DNA of 64,000 nt from Epiperipatus broadwayi (lineage: Eukaryota; Onychophora; Udeonychophora; Euonychophora; Peripatidae). Where the stretch lies: assembly GCA_028023455.1 (NCBI GenBank), contig JAQFVV010012508.1, positions 2,597,877 through 2,661,876 on the forward strand, written 5' to 3'. Each line of letters starts with the position of its first letter. The stretch's first letter is position 1. Below, piece by piece: positions 43,877 to 56,550 of the stretch. The translations under genes were made by a program, and so were the position numbers. Under the pieces are notes generated by a model. That model was not told the origin of the DNA, ran no database searches, and worked only from the letters and a program-made list of their open reading frames with translations.

Positions 43877-43989
43877 GAGTAGGCACTAGATGGGGATTTT
43901 ATGCACAAGCCTTCTGGCATCCATTGATTACTCTAGCTTGCTGTGTGTGGCAATATGTATAGTGAGTTTTGCCTGTTTTAACAAAAGAT

Positions 43990-45790
43990 AATCCACATTA
44001 ACTTACAAGGCTGATGTCTGCTCTGTTTAGGCATACTAATTGCAAATAGTTTCTTAAATTACTAGACTATATGTCTCCAAAAGATTGTAAGAAGAAATTC
44101 ACAACTTTTCTAAATTTGCAAACTTGGTTTGGTGATCCTTGTAGACATAGATCCAGTTCTCATTATTTAGGTATTGAACTTGGATATAAAAAAACTTCAT
44201 ATAGAATACTAATATTCTATTTCTCAAGAGAAAATTAATAAGAAGAGTTAGTCTGCTATTTATTACTTCTTTTTCTTCTTCTAAAACCAAGTATCTAATG
44301 AATACTTAAACTGTTAATATTATTTATCCTTTATATTTATATGCTTATTTTATAGTTAATACCATGTTATTCGTTTACCGCTTATTTAGACCAAAATGAC
44401 TTTTCAATTTCTCTTTACTAGTCTTACATATATATGCGAGCACACACAAACTAATTTAACTTTCTTACTAAATATGTAACAGGAACATAAATGTTACATT
44501 ATGTATAAAGCAAGGTAATAGTGCTTGTCATCGTTATTAAGGCAATTTATGTATACACATATCGTTAGCATTTATCTATTATAATTTCTGGATTGTAAAT
44601 ATTGACGTCAAGAGGCGTGCCAAGTGAAGGAGTTTTTGGAATTGGTTATTTTTTCAGGAATTGGCAATTACATAACATTTAAAAGAAATTTAGTTTTATT
44701 TTTAAGCAAATAATAGAAATCTTATTACTTCTTCATATATATATACAGAGTTTATTAATGATCATAAGTTTAATATCTACTTATTGTATAATTTTTATTT
44801 AATTATATTATGTACCTTAGTTAATATAATTGATAGTACTGTATATAAAAATTAATTAGCTTCAGTTTTGTCTCTGTGTATATATATGCTGCTGATTATA
44901 ATAGATAAAAGTTACATAATGATATTATTTTTATGTTATTTATACATTCAACTAATAATAATAACAAGCATTGCCGTATACTTTATTTAAAATAATAATT
45001 ATCGGCCGTCATTATATTGTAACTATCCGCCATTACTACGATATCATTCTTACACAAATTGGGACTAATTTCTATCCACATTATGGGATCATAATTACCA
45101 TTATCCCACTACCAGACATATATGTAGCAATTAACCAACAGGAAAAAATCCAGTCAAATAGATTATTCAAACTTTTTAAGCATATTCTATCTATTTATAA
45201 ATTAAAAACGTCATTGCCTGTCTTTATCGCTATACTATTTTATGAATAATTTTCATTCTCCGGGTAAGATAGAGGCTTAAATTATTTGTACCTCCACACC
45301 CGCATAAATGGTTCAATATACATATATGCACATTTAATAGGTTTATAGGAAAAATGAAAATAAAATTCCTACATTGTGTGTGCTTGTTACTAATAAAATT
45401 TGTATATTTAATAAATGTATGCCTAAACTTTGACACTCTGGGTGACCATATAGGGAAAGCCTATCTATAAAAAATAAGTTTTCTGAATCTAAAGATAATA
45501 GTTTCGGATCCTTTAATTTCATTGTTTTTTTTTTTAAAAAAAAATGCCAATTATAATTTTGGCTTTATTCTAACTAAAGAGAAAGCACATTTATGTCTTA
45601 TATTAAATAATCATGCATTTAAAAACTAATTATGTTATTGTAAATATATATATATTTACAAAATATGATTCACAAATAAATGAAACTGTACTTTGTTTTA
45701 TTTGCTAAATTGAAAAGCAAAATAGTATCTGCAAATGTCTTCAAAGTAGCTCTTTTATGAAATAACATATAATACTGACACTATTCAATA
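43990..45790. other. No gene seen
   Basis: AT-rich. Short frames on both strands are not supported by any motif. Confidence 0.5.
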
Positions 45791-45794
45791 CATA

Positions 45795-45995
45795 ATGTTC
45801 AAACAGTAGTAGTAATACACAAATGGTAATAGTAGTAGTAATAGTGGTAGTAGTGGTGGTAGAAATATTAGTATTAATAATAGTAGTAATAATCATTGCA
45901 TTCATGGTAGTAGCAATATTGCTGATAATAATATTAATAACAGTGATGAAGAAAAAATAGTTATAGTTGTAGTTATAGTAGTATTCAGATAATTG
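45795..45995. repeat. Degenerate trinucleotide repeat (TAG/TAA-rich)
   Basis: GTAGTAGTAATACAC and AATAGTGGTAGTAGTGGTGG with interruptions. The minus-strand Thr/Ile-rich frame across it is a by-product of the repeat. Confidence 0.7.
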
Positions 45996-45999
45996 TAAC

Positions 46000-48230
46000 A
46001 AATTAAAAATTAAATTTGCTTATTGCTTCAGCATATAAAAAACTTGATGCTCACTTTTGAAGTCTACCATTTTTGACCAATGCTAAGAACATTTCCTCCA
46101 TAGAACATGCATTTATTAGTATTTGGTGAAATGATGAAGCTGTCATGCCATAACACATCAACTCTTCATTGAATACCATCTCTCTTCTCATATTTGTTTC
46201 ATGATCAAATACATAGTCTTATTTTCTTACCTGATAACTCACTATTTTTGATTGAGAAATCATTAAATATGTATTAAGATTATTTCTTCAATAGATATAG
46301 TACTATCAAATTTAAACAAAAATGTATCTTTATTTATGTATTCAAATTATAGATTTTATAAAACAAAGCAAAAACGTCTTTTTATCTTTGAATTTGACAA
46401 AAAATAGTTTTATTATATATATTTCCACATTTTTAAAAATAATATATAATTATTAATACTTTAATTCTATTAAAGCATTCTTCACATCTAACACTAATTT
46501 ATATTGTTAATTATCAGTACTCGTCCCTCAACGTCTGTTTTTGTAGAAACTATACAAAGAAGTTTACTTCTAAATATTACGATAAATTTTTCATCGCCAT
46601 TTTGTTTTCAGTTCTACATTTTGGAAATTAAACATCTATTCCTTTAATAAATTGAATAAAATTAAAATCAGGTAACAGGCTCTTGCTTTCGCTAATATTT
46701 TTTCTATCTCTTGAAGCTTGATCATATTAACAATACTGTAAGCTTAATTTCATTCTTATTTAATTCCTGTGTTTATTTGTGTATTTTTTCTTTTTTAGAA
46801 AATATTGTACTGTTAATCAATAATTTTGGATTAAATATCAATTTTCTTTCTCTTGTGTGTAACAAATAAAAGAGAACATATCGGACATGTGTGGTAACAT
46901 CTAATGTATTTAATCAAATTTTTATTAGGATTTTTTTTTAAATATAAATATTCCATTATTTTTGTTTAAAGATGTAATTTAATTTAATTTTTATGTAATC
47001 GTTTATTCCAGTAAACAAAAATTTTTACATTAAAACAATAACTACAGAAATTTTAATAATTTTAGTGCAAATATTATTGGTAACAGTGATTAATTGTAAT
47101 GATTTTATAGTTTTAATAGTTATTGTAATAATAAAAGTAGCAATAAATAATATAAAAATAGATTTTATAATAATAATTACTAAACATAAACGTAATCGCA
47201 ATTTCCTATGCTTACAAAAACTGTAGCAGATTCTCCATACACGAGTGACACCTAGTGAAATCTGTAGCACTCAATTAGATCCTAAGATGTAGGTGAATAG
47301 TTGGTAACTAATCAAGCTCCACGTTTTAGGTGCTAAATCCGCATTGTAACCTTCCCTACCCGAATAATCAAGAATATAAGCATAAAAGAAATATTAAACT
47401 AAAGAGATGATTTCTTTATTGAACTAAGCTAGCATGAAACTATAAATCTAAAGGAGATTACAGGGTGATTATGAAGATAATAACTTCTGGTCAAACTAGC
47501 TTTAAAATCCACAAACAAAATGTTATGAAATAAATTTAATATTTGTCAAACCAATAAATAAATAATAATTAGATCTATGGAATGAATATGGACTTAAAAT
47601 TATGAATTAAATAATAAGTAAATTCGGATGTGGATGACTAATAATTAAATAATAAAATGAAATGAGTCTAAGAATGAAGAGAAAAGAACGAAGATGTATG
47701 AGAATAATGAATGATTATAATGATGATAGAATAAGAGTTAATGAATTATTAAGATGATAATAGAATAGAAGTTAATGAATGATTAATCAATTATGATAAT
47801 GAATTAAGGTCAAATGAGAATGAATAAATAAGAGAACGATCAAGATGAAATTGAAGAAAGAATGTTGATGATGGAGACTGAGATTTTAAACTATAAACTA
47901 ATATTGTATCAATTGATAATAAGATAAACTTAATAAAATAGGGATTCCAAGCTTGACAAAACCAGAATATTCACCATAAAGTCAAAACAAGCTATACATT
48001 TTAAGACAAACGGAGCAATTACACCTTAAAGTTTGGTTGACTTTTATAAAACAGTGAATATAACATAACTCAAATCCAACTACAATAATTAACGGTAGAT
48101 ATAAAATTTACCATAAATTCAAACTCTACATTGCAAATTAATTACCTATTCTTCTCAGGGTTCAAACAACTTAAATATTGTTATACAAGATATACTTGGG
48201 TCAGTGAGAGGAATTTTGCCACTACCCAAA
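46000..48230. other. No gene seen; family A scrap near 47190-47310
   Basis: 47195-47260 (CAATTTCCTATGCTTACAAA, TCTCCATACACGAGTGACACC) is one end of family A. 47690-47830 is a loose GATGATAATAGAATAGAAG-type repeat. The rest is AT-rich without recognised content. Confidence 0.45.
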
Positions 48231-48234
48231 TATA

Positions 48235-49310
48235 ATGATAAATGAAGCAAAGAAAAGAAAGGGATTGATAAAGAAATTAACAGGGTTTTCTTATAATAAA
48301 TATGTTGTAGCTAGAATTGTATGGAAAGGAATTTCAGTAGCAGGATTAACATATGGTAATGATGCATTATATGTTAGTAAAGGGGTATTAAATTACTTAG
48401 AAAAAGTTCAAAAGAAAGTAGGAAGACATGCTTTAGAAGCAGATGTATGGACAGCAAGGGAGGCAATTCAAGGAGAAATGGGCTGGTCAAGTTTTCATAT
48501 GAGAGATGCAAAAAGTAAAATGAAAATGTTTGGTAGATTGCAGTTTATGGATGATAAAATAATGGCCAAAATAGTATTTAATTGTATTATGAATAAAGGG
48601 CAGGCAACAAGATGGGTGAGAAAGGTAATGCGGTATGTAAAAGATTTGGATAAAGAATTTATATCAGTATATTTGTACAAAAGATGGGATGATTGTGTTA
48701 GGAGGATTGTTGAGTGTTATAGTGGTAAGGAATGGGATAAAAGAATAGATTTATTAATAAAGAATAGGGAGTTAGAGAGATGGAGAACTAGTATGGAGAA
48801 TAAAAAGAGTTTAAATATATATAGAAATAAACAGAATATTAGGTGTGAGTTAATATATGATAATAGTAAGGAAAGTAATTTATTGTTTAAGGCTCGAACA
48901 GGATCTTTAGCAACAGGAGAATATACATGTAAATGAAAAAATATGGGTGATTTAGTTTGTAAATTATGTAAGAAAGGAATAAAAAATATTAGGCATCTGT
49001 TAATTGAATGTAAATGCTTGAAAACAGAAAGGGCACATATAATGAAGTTATGGAAGAATAATATGAAAAAAGTGATTATACAGAAAGTGGATTATTGGGT
49101 TTGGAAAAAATATAAGGGGGATTTAGATATAAAGGCCATAGAGTTGACAAGGATTATGTTGTGGAAATGGGATAGAGCAGAATATGGGAAAACTTAGACT
49201 GGGGAATTAAAATTAAGTAGCTAACAAACAGGTTTCTCTGGACATAATTGCTGAGAGATTCCAGACTCCGTAAAAGGAGAAGTCACAGTGCATCATTATC
49301 ACATACCGTT
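48235..49310 (+). pseudogene. LINE ORF2 C-terminal half, best-preserved coding remnant
   Basis: A 233-codon frame (48235-48936) continues, after a single TGA at 48934-48936, in the same frame to 49197. The related copy at 28955 has TGG (Trp) at that position, so the stop is a point mutation. Visible landmarks: VWKGISVAGLTYGNDAL (RT thumb/connector type), then near the end CKLCKKGIKNIRHLLIEC, a C-x2-C-x8-H-x4-C knuckle, and a basic Trp-rich tail. RT catalytic motifs are missing (5' truncation near 48230). The 3' UTR ends in GTGCATCATTATCACATA. Confidence 0.85.
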
Positions 49311-49319
49311 TTAATATTA

Positions 49320-50330
49320 TATAACAAGTTATTTATTTATCTAGCGTTATGTTTAATTTGCAATAATGACTAACGTATCATCCCTACACATGCGCTATAT
49401 TGATTTATATCACTTGAGGAAAACTCACCGGCAGTAATAGAAATGAATATAATAATAACATCAGCAGTAATATTAGTGGAATTATAGTTGCAATGGTAAT
49501 ATTACATAATTATAACAATAAAAGTATTTTGATAATCTATGTAATAGGCTTTATCTGAAAGTAATAATCTTTGTTAATAATAATATTTAATGGAATATTT
49601 TTGTTAGACATCATTGCTTTCATATCGCTATCCCCTGGTCCCTCTCTTAAAATAAATATTTGATCAATGACCCCTAATTGTATATCAAGTTTCAAACTAA
49701 ACTTTAACCTCTTAAAAAAACAATCCATATACATTTAACATGATCGCCTTAAAAATATTATACGTATAGGTTATCTATTGTTCTGTTTTGTTTTGTTTTT
49801 TTATTATGGAGACAATACATTTTGACATTATTAAAGAACAGAATACAAAATATTAGAAGAATGACGCAGTCTATGCAATGTTAATAGGTTATTTTGACAA
49901 AATAAGTTATTGGGAATAGTACTCCAATGCTTGTCACTTTTACTTATTTTTCTATTTCATATTTAAGCTACGTCACTTGCCAAATTGAGTAACTCCATAA
50001 AATAAGTAAAAAAAAAGTAATATATATTGTTTTGTTTTTTTTAAAAAAATTCTTTTAAAATATAAATTCAAATAAACATTGTTAAAAAGTGTAGGCCGTG
50101 GAAAAAAAAATACATATTTTTTATTAAATAATTACATTTTGAATTACAAGTATAAAATTAACTCGACCCACATCTTTGACACCATCCAATTTAGATAAAT
50201 ATAGTAATGACGATTATTAATCATTTATTAAACTAGAGATTATCTCTAGCACAGATATAAACTTTAAAACTCAATTAAAGATTAATATATCATTTAAAAA
50301 ATGAAACACACAAACACATAAAGTTTACAT
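49320..50330. other. No gene seen
   Basis: AT-rich; nothing recognised. Confidence 0.5.
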
Positions 50331-50333
50331 ATA

Positions 50334-50495
50334 TAAATATATTAAATAACCTCAATATTATCACATCCTTTTAAATTCATATAAATAAAGATACAATAAA
50401 AGACATCTTGGATCATTTGTTTTTTATTGTATCTTTATTTATATGAATTTAAAAGAATATATGGTAATATTGAGGTTGTTTAATATATTTATTTT
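50334..50495. repeat. Small palindrome
   Basis: Arms AATATATTAAATAACCTC... / ...GAGGTTGTTTAATATATT with CATATAAATAAAGATACAAT and complement inside; loop AGACATCTTGGATCATTTG. Non-coding. Confidence 0.8.
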
Positions 50496-50980
50496 TTAGT
50501 AACCGAAAAAAATCATTATCATACATCTGATTCACTTTTTTCCATATTCAAGTAATAATAATTATTATTATCATCCATTCTGATACAGTGGATAATATAT
50601 ACATTTAACACAAAATAAAATATTATTTTACTAATCGGTGTAGTTATGTAACTGGTTATTGAACCTTTTTGAACTTTTTTATGGAGTGTATAAAATATTA
50701 CTTAGCTAAATTTTTATAAAGTTTGAATTACATTATTAAAACAATTCATGTTAGAAGATGGAGGCAACTTCGGAAATAAATTATTAATTATTCGATGGTC
50801 AAAAAAAAATTTGTCATTTAATGATGTTAAACCTAATTAGTAAGAAAATTTATTGTGAATATAAAAAGTTAAAAGTCATTCTAGTGTTTTGAAACTAAAT
50901 TTTAAAAAAATTTCAAAAATAGAGCCAATTGGCTTATGAACGACTCGTGTTAGACTGAAATAATAATGTTCCTTACATTA

Positions 50981-51471
50981 AAGCATCTAACATCACATGA
51001 TCACCATTTGTGATGCTTACACAAGCTGTTTTCACAGATACAAAAGAATGGTGATCATATAATGTTTGATGGTTTAATACCAATCATGCCCAATAGGATT
51101 ATGGTGACTGTGGTTATTAAAGAACCAAAGACACCAAAAAGTAAGGATGATGAACTGAGTTCAGATCTATATGACTATACAAGCTAATGAATTGAAAACC
51201 TTATTGGGTTTTCATTTTGGACTCAAAGCTTTATAGTTAGCTGATAAGGTAAAAGGTGACTGCTGGAGGGTTGCATTAGATCCTAATATCTAGGTGCAGT
51301 GCTCTCAGATCCAAGATTCCTCACTGATGAAAATCACAAACTAGAAACTAGTCTGGTGATATTGGATGAGTAGACACTAGATAGGGATTTTATGCACAAA
51401 CCTTTCTGCATCCATTGATTACTCTGGCTTGTATTGAGCGGTACTACTGAATTGAGAGGTTTGCCTCTGTG
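50981..51471 (+). mobile_element. HHR repeat family A, 491 bp with 14-bp TSD
   Basis: Bounded by perfect repeats TGTTCCTTACATTA (50967-50980 and 51472-51485). Contains a small hairpin of the outer ends at its start (ATCACATGATCACC ... GGTGATCATATAATG), then a full copy with ribozyme. The insertion is longer than one unit, as with 57526-58119. Confidence 0.85.
51309..51367 (+). ncRNA. Hammerhead ribozyme, family A
   Basis: AUCCAA (51309-51314) with UUGGAU (51362-51367), UUCCUCA with UGGUGA, CUGAUGA (51324-51330), GAAA, CUAG, UC. Stem II has decayed (AAAUCACAAACUA), so folding is weakened although the core is intact. Confidence 0.65.
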
Positions 51472-51787
51472 TGTTCCTTACATTATTTAGGCTTGCAGTC
51501 TCACTCATTTATTTTTTTTATTATATAATTTTAGTCATACATAAAAATCTGAATTCAAAAATCTTAATTCTTTATTAAAGTTGATAATGAATTGTTTTTC
51601 TTCACTGAAAAGTTTTAAAAATATAACGTCTCACTATATCAAGCTAAAGCTTTTGTCTGTCATGTAATTTTTTCCCTTCAAAATTAAGAGCATTTTGATT
51701 TCATATCTATATTAAAACTTTCATACGTGTGTGTTAAAAGTAAGTGTAAGGTTTTACATAAACCACTATAGGGTAAAATTTCTCCAA

Positions 51788-51923
51788 CTACTTTTCACTT
51801 AGAGGAACAGTGGAGCTTTTATTCATAAAGTTTATCATGGTGAAGGTATAAAAAACTACTTTTCACTTAGAGGAACAGTGGAGCTTTTATTCATAAAGTT
51901 TATCATGGTGAAGGTATAAAAAA
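51788..51923. repeat. Tandem duplication, 2 x 68 bp
   Basis: CTACTTTTCACTTAGAGGAA... begins at 51788 and again at 51856; the two copies are identical by eye to AAGGTATAAAAAA. Confidence 0.9.
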
Positions 51924-52066
51924 TTATTGGTTTTACCATTCAGCTACAAATAGCTAGATATCATTAACTGGGTGTGTTTTGGATCAGCTGTCTGAGAGTA
52001 AAGTGCTGAGTATAACAGAAATTTTTTTTTTTTACTCAGCTTCAAAACAAATAAATGAATGATAAC

Positions 52067-52212
52067 AAATGTCACATGATCACCATTTCCTATGCTTATA
52101 CAAGCTGTTAAAACAATTACAAACTTTCCATTTGCCATCCAGTGCATCCATTGATTACTATGGCTTGCACTGAATGGCGATTTTGCATGGAAGTTTGTCA
52201 CTGTTTTAATGA
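52067..52212. mobile_element. HHR repeat family A, very short hairpin form
   Basis: GTCACATGATCACCATTTCC ... GCATCCATTGATTACTATGG ... TTTGTCACTGTTTTAATG: two ends only, ribozyme and most of the interior lost. Confidence 0.6.
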
Positions 52213-52214
52213 AG

Positions 52215-53025
52215 ACAGATACATATTGAACGTATGGAAAACTAATTATTTTTGAGAAGTATTTATTCTTAAGAACTGGTTATAATCAAGTATTATGAAA
52301 AGATGATCATTGAAGTTCAAAAGTTTTATAACATGCTTTGGCAGATTACTGCCAGAATCGTAATGCCGTTTAAAGTTTAGCAGTTACAATTATGCCTATG
52401 TATATGGATATAGTTGGATATGTAAATGAGACTGAATATGCAAATGCAACATCAGAAAATCACCTATTGATAAAGCTTGAAATTCACATTTCGGAAACTT
52501 TTTCTAACGTACGGTAAGATGTTACAATTTTTTTGCTCCACGTAAAAATAAGTTTCGACATGTTGCTTATGTTGCTTGCATGTTCTTTGTCTGTTTTTGA
52601 CTTTTTCAGAGAGAAGAGTCACAGATACTTTACTTACTAGCAGTGAATAAACAAATCTTGGTATTTAACTCTTCATATAATTTTGAGGCAATATTAAACA
52701 CAATCTTCAATTTATATTACAATGTTTAATGTAAAAATTACAAATTTACGAAAGCATTAGGTATTCCACAATAGGCAAATAATTATTGACTGATCTGGAA
52801 TATGACAATAAAAAATATATAGTGGATAATGGCTGAAGAAGAGGTAAAAAAATAAATTACTTTAGAAATACAATTAAAAAATTATTACCAAACTTAACAT
52901 AAAATGAATTATCAACTTTTTAATAAGTAATTTTGCATTTATAGGAATTGTCTTATATGTACAATGATATGATCAATAAATAAATCAAAATTATTTTAAA
53001 GTAGAAATAAAGTAAGAATTAAAAT
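52215..53025. other. No gene seen
   Basis: AT-rich; nothing recognised. Confidence 0.5.
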
Positions 53026-53028
53026 AAA

Positions 53029-53330
53029 GAGCATGCTAATAACTCTAACAAGCTTTATCGATAAATGCCACAAGAGAAAGCATTTAAAATCTCTATCTAA
53101 AAACTATCCCCAATCCTAAACCGGTTTCAAACTATTGGCTATCTTCAGTGAGGTGCTAGGATATTTCAGACACTAGATTCAAAATACCAACTCAAAGCCA
53201 GCAACTTATCTGAAACCTAACTATTAAGTAGGACACCTATATGTCTTCAAATCCAACAATCTAACTTAAATAGCTATATGGGGCTGAGAAATCTTCAGCC
53301 ACACCATATATTAATAGCCTTAGTAATATA
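53029..53330 (-). mobile_element. HHR repeat family B, single arm with ribozyme
   Basis: GAGCATGCTAATAACTCTAA to CATATAGGGCTGAGAAATC region; one arm and the loop of the foldback. Ribozyme at 53105-53163 on the minus strand. Confidence 0.7.
53105..53163 (-). ncRNA. Hammerhead ribozyme, family B, best core
   Basis: Minus strand: UAUCCU...CACCUCA stem I 5' strand, CUGAAGA (53142-53148), stem II partly decayed (AGCC-AAUA-GUUU), GAAA (53125-53128), self-complementary CCGG, UU, then GGAUUGGGGAUAG. Core bases are all present. Confidence 0.6.
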
Positions 53331-53364
53331 ACCATCACTTAAGACTTAAAAGCAAAACTATAAG

Positions 53365-53703
53365 AGTAATAAAATCAAGTTATACATCATGTGACTTAAC
53401 TTGATAAGTTTGTAATTATAAACTAAAATAAGGAACATGTTAACAGTTCTAACGATCTTCATCGACAAATGCCAAAGAGAAAGCATTTAAAATCTCTATC
53501 TAAAAACTATCCCCATCCCCAAACCAGTGATAGCCAATAGCTTGAAAACAATTTGGGAATAATTTCTAGATAGAGATTGTAAATGCTTTCTCTTGTGGCA
53601 TTTATTGATAAAGCTTGCTTAGAGCTATTAGCACACTCTTTATTTTAGTTTATAATTACAAGCTTATCGCGTTAAGTCATGTGATGTATGACTTGATTTT
53701 ATT
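53365..53703. mobile_element. HHR repeat family B, compact foldback
   Basis: Outer arms AATCAAGTTATACATCATGT (53367) and ACATGATGTATGACTTGATT type end (53680-53700) are inverted, as are the inner AAGAGAAAGCATTTAAAATC blocks. The centre near 53521 joins the arms within GATAGCCAATAGCTTGAAAA, so only one half ribozyme remains. Confidence 0.65.
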
Positions 53704-54109
53704 TACTAAAATGATAACTAATTTAAAATAAGATAAGAAGCATAGGTTTTAATGAGGATAACATCTTCGCCAATAAAGTGATTTTCTGATATCAGATAAA
53801 TACGTCTCAGAAATAATTAATTTTCCATACTTCCAGCATGCATCTGTCTTCATGGATTGATTTATTTTGAAACTGAATTTAAAAAAAATGTTTAGTAATC
53901 ATTTTTTACCATATTACCTCTTCTTTAGCCTCTAAAGACAAAGTTGTCCAATACCTGTCACATTGCACAGAAAATACTGAACATTTCAGATACATTTGTA
54001 TTTAGATGTGTTTTCATGGGTATTCAACTGCTGATATAAATTGTTGAGATCTGCTTTATGATGCAAGCTTTTTTATTATGTTAATTTTTTATAACCACTT
54101 TTATACCCT

Positions 54110-54235
54110 GCATGGTTTGATGCAGTTCGTAAAGCATTCATGTTGGATCAGAAGGTCCCAGGATTGATTCTGATGCTTGCAGTTCTGGCATTTGAACTTC
54201 TTATGAACTCCTAAGCATTAAAGCCATTAACATTT
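54110..54235 (+). repeat. tRNA-Pro-like SINE copy
   Basis: TGTTGGATCAGAAGGTCCCAGG then ATTGATTCTG: anticodon-to-T-arm part of the unit seen at 21545-21940, followed by CTTCTTATGAACTCCTAAGC, the body shared with 56810-56840. Confidence 0.55.
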
Positions 54236-54239
54236 TTAG

Positions 54240-56550
54240 AGCACTTTTATTAGTTGTTATGGTTCTATTTTTTATTCCATTTTTTGTCAATATCCAATCG
54301 TAATCTTTCTAATGTTTCTGAAATATCATTCTGAGGTCATGCCTGTGTTATCTTTTTCCATCTGTATCTATATACATAATAGACTACCATGATTTGCTAT
54401 AGAAGGATTCTTTCTTAATGATGTAAAATTGCTCCAAATAATACCTTTAATATATCATCAATTGAATTTTCTCATGGTAGCTTAGATGAATTTCAAATAT
54501 ATAATAATACTGTTAATAATACTCATTATCTTTTTAGTCATAATGTGAAGAATGTCAATGAATCTTATCAATATTTCTAACATTTTTGAAGCTGTTCCTA
54601 TTTATTTAACCACCAATTTAATCCATTTCTTGCAAGAAGTCTCAAAGTTTTTCTAATTATATAATCAAAACATGAATGCAAAGTCATGGAAATTATTTCC
54701 AAGTATCTAAGCTTTTCAAACCTGTCATGAAGTATGCAAAGAAATAAACATGCATTTAGAATTTCTTTACTTTCCATTGCCACCTTTTATGTTTTGGACA
54801 TAGGTATTGCCATTAGTATTTCAAAATTTAATGCTATTGAGTAAGCGTCATTGATGAAGTGTGACTTTTTTTAGGGATGAAAGCATACTTCCTTTTGTTA
54901 TAATGTTTTTAGGTCACTTGCCACAACAATTTTTATGTAATAGTGTGTAATATATATATATTACACACACTTAGAAAAATCTGAAACTCTCTTATCTGTA
55001 AATCAGAGAATATATTATCAATTTATATTTATCTTAGAAATTCTTTTAACCCTTTGAACGATGATTATATAATTGGCCGAATGAGTTAAAAATCAAAACT
55101 TGTAATTGGCCAACTCACAACTTTAACAAAATCTATTGTTAAAATAGATCACTTTTAATAATATAAATACGTTAGTTTCGTTTGTAAAAAGTATATTACT
55201 GAATTGGCAGATTACGAAAGCAAACGAAAATCTTTTCAAAAATAAAATTTGATTTATAATTTAAAAAATATTCAATTGTGGTGAAATAAAAGTAACCGCT
55301 ATTCAACCAACCAAAAAAGATTGCGTTAGCAATCTTTTTTTTTTCACTTTAACGTTACGATCAATATGTAGCAATAAATAAATAATTCTTGGTAATATCT
55401 TAACTATTTTTCTAAAATAATTTGATTTTTAGTATTATTTTATCAATAATAATTTGTAATTCAATTCAAATATTGTTTAAAATGTTGTAAACATTCATTT
55501 ATCATTTTCATAATAAAAATCAAAATGAACGTAACTTTTTACTTTTTGGCAGCCATTTCCCTTTCTGACAGAAGTGGGACAGCCAATAAGATTCAAGAAA
55601 AGTTGGTGAGGAGGCGGTGCTTTGGTTTTGTTTGACATATATGGTCATTTTTATTGATTTTTTACTTGTAAATTTATTCTGAAGAGGGCACCATCTTACA
55701 GAACTTTTGATTTTCTTTCTAATGACGTATCATATGTATACATGGGATAAAAAGTAGCCGATTTAGAGTGATGTCAAATCTTCTCATTTTTAGACGAGTC
55801 ATGCATTATAAGAGTTAATATTCTTAAAAGTTTTAATCTTAAATTAGATCTTAGCAGCATTGTTTGAATGTCTTATAATCAATGAGAATGCGTTAGCCAA
55901 ATTCGTTCTTTGTGTATATAAAAACAATTCAACTGTTGGTAAAAAAATTGAAAGTCAACAGTAATTCCATATAAAAAAAATAATGAATTTGAATTGCTCA
56001 TTCTAATAAGACTGTGATTAGTTTACATATAAATAATACATTTATCAATACATTTTTATCTTCTAAATCATTTTAACATTGATCTTAGCATTGTTTGAAC
56101 TTCTTAGAATCAATGAGAATGTGTTAGTCAAATTCATTTCTTGTGTACATAAAAACAATTCAACTGTTGTAAAAAAAAAATTGAAAGTGAATTTTTTAAA
56201 TCAAATTTTAATTAAAGCTTTTGAAAGTTTTAGTGAATTTTTTTATGGAAGCATTCATTCCATTCAATACATGGACACTTCATCCCTGGTAAGCATTGAG
56301 TCACAACTTGCACCATATTGCTTAGTTTGTATGAAATATAATAAAATATTAGCTGCATAACTGGAAACTTCATCTTATTCTTGCACTTTATAATATTTAA
56401 TCTTAAATTGATTATGTGATATTATTATATATTACATGACTTTCTAGCTTTATTCACGCTATGTAATTTTGATCATTTTTTAGAAAGAACAAAAATACTG
56501 TACCATTTATTTATATATAAAGTACAAATTACTTTTTATTTTGGGTTTTT
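54240..56550. other. No gene seen
   Basis: AT-rich. 55855-55975 and 56080-56190 are diverged direct repeats (ATCTTAGCAGCATTGTTTGA / ATCTTAGCATTGTTTGAACT). Near 55678 a CTGAAGAGGGCACCATCTTA stretch looks like a worn PLE-type terminus. A 12-bp palindrome, GATTGCGTTAGCAATC, lies at 55320. Confidence 0.45.

Larger units (their letters stand above)
43148..43899. repeat. 750-bp near-perfect palindrome carrying two family A ribozymes
   Basis: Left arm 43148-43508 and right arm 43547-43899 are inverted copies with a roughly 38-bp centre around 43520 (CATATACAAATGGACACATA). The arms contain a family A element (ribozyme part outermost, terminal block, CATGTGATG end), then unique flank (TTATTGGATTATCTTTATGA... 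to GGGCATTTAATTATAAATTT). Because the flank is duplicated too, this is an inverted segmental duplication and not only a foldback element. Confidence 0.85.

Noticed and set aside
45741-46001. Thr/Ile-rich 86-codon frame
   Set aside because: Product of a TAG/TAA trinucleotide repeat read on the minus strand.
48235-49197. Readthrough or recoding of TGA as Trp in a living gene
   Set aside because: The upstream RT core is missing and the sister copy has TGG, so a simple nonsense mutation in a dead LINE explains it.
56079-56360. 93-codon plus-strand frame as a gene
   Set aside because: No recognisable domain; part of it lies in a diverged direct repeat with 55855-55975.
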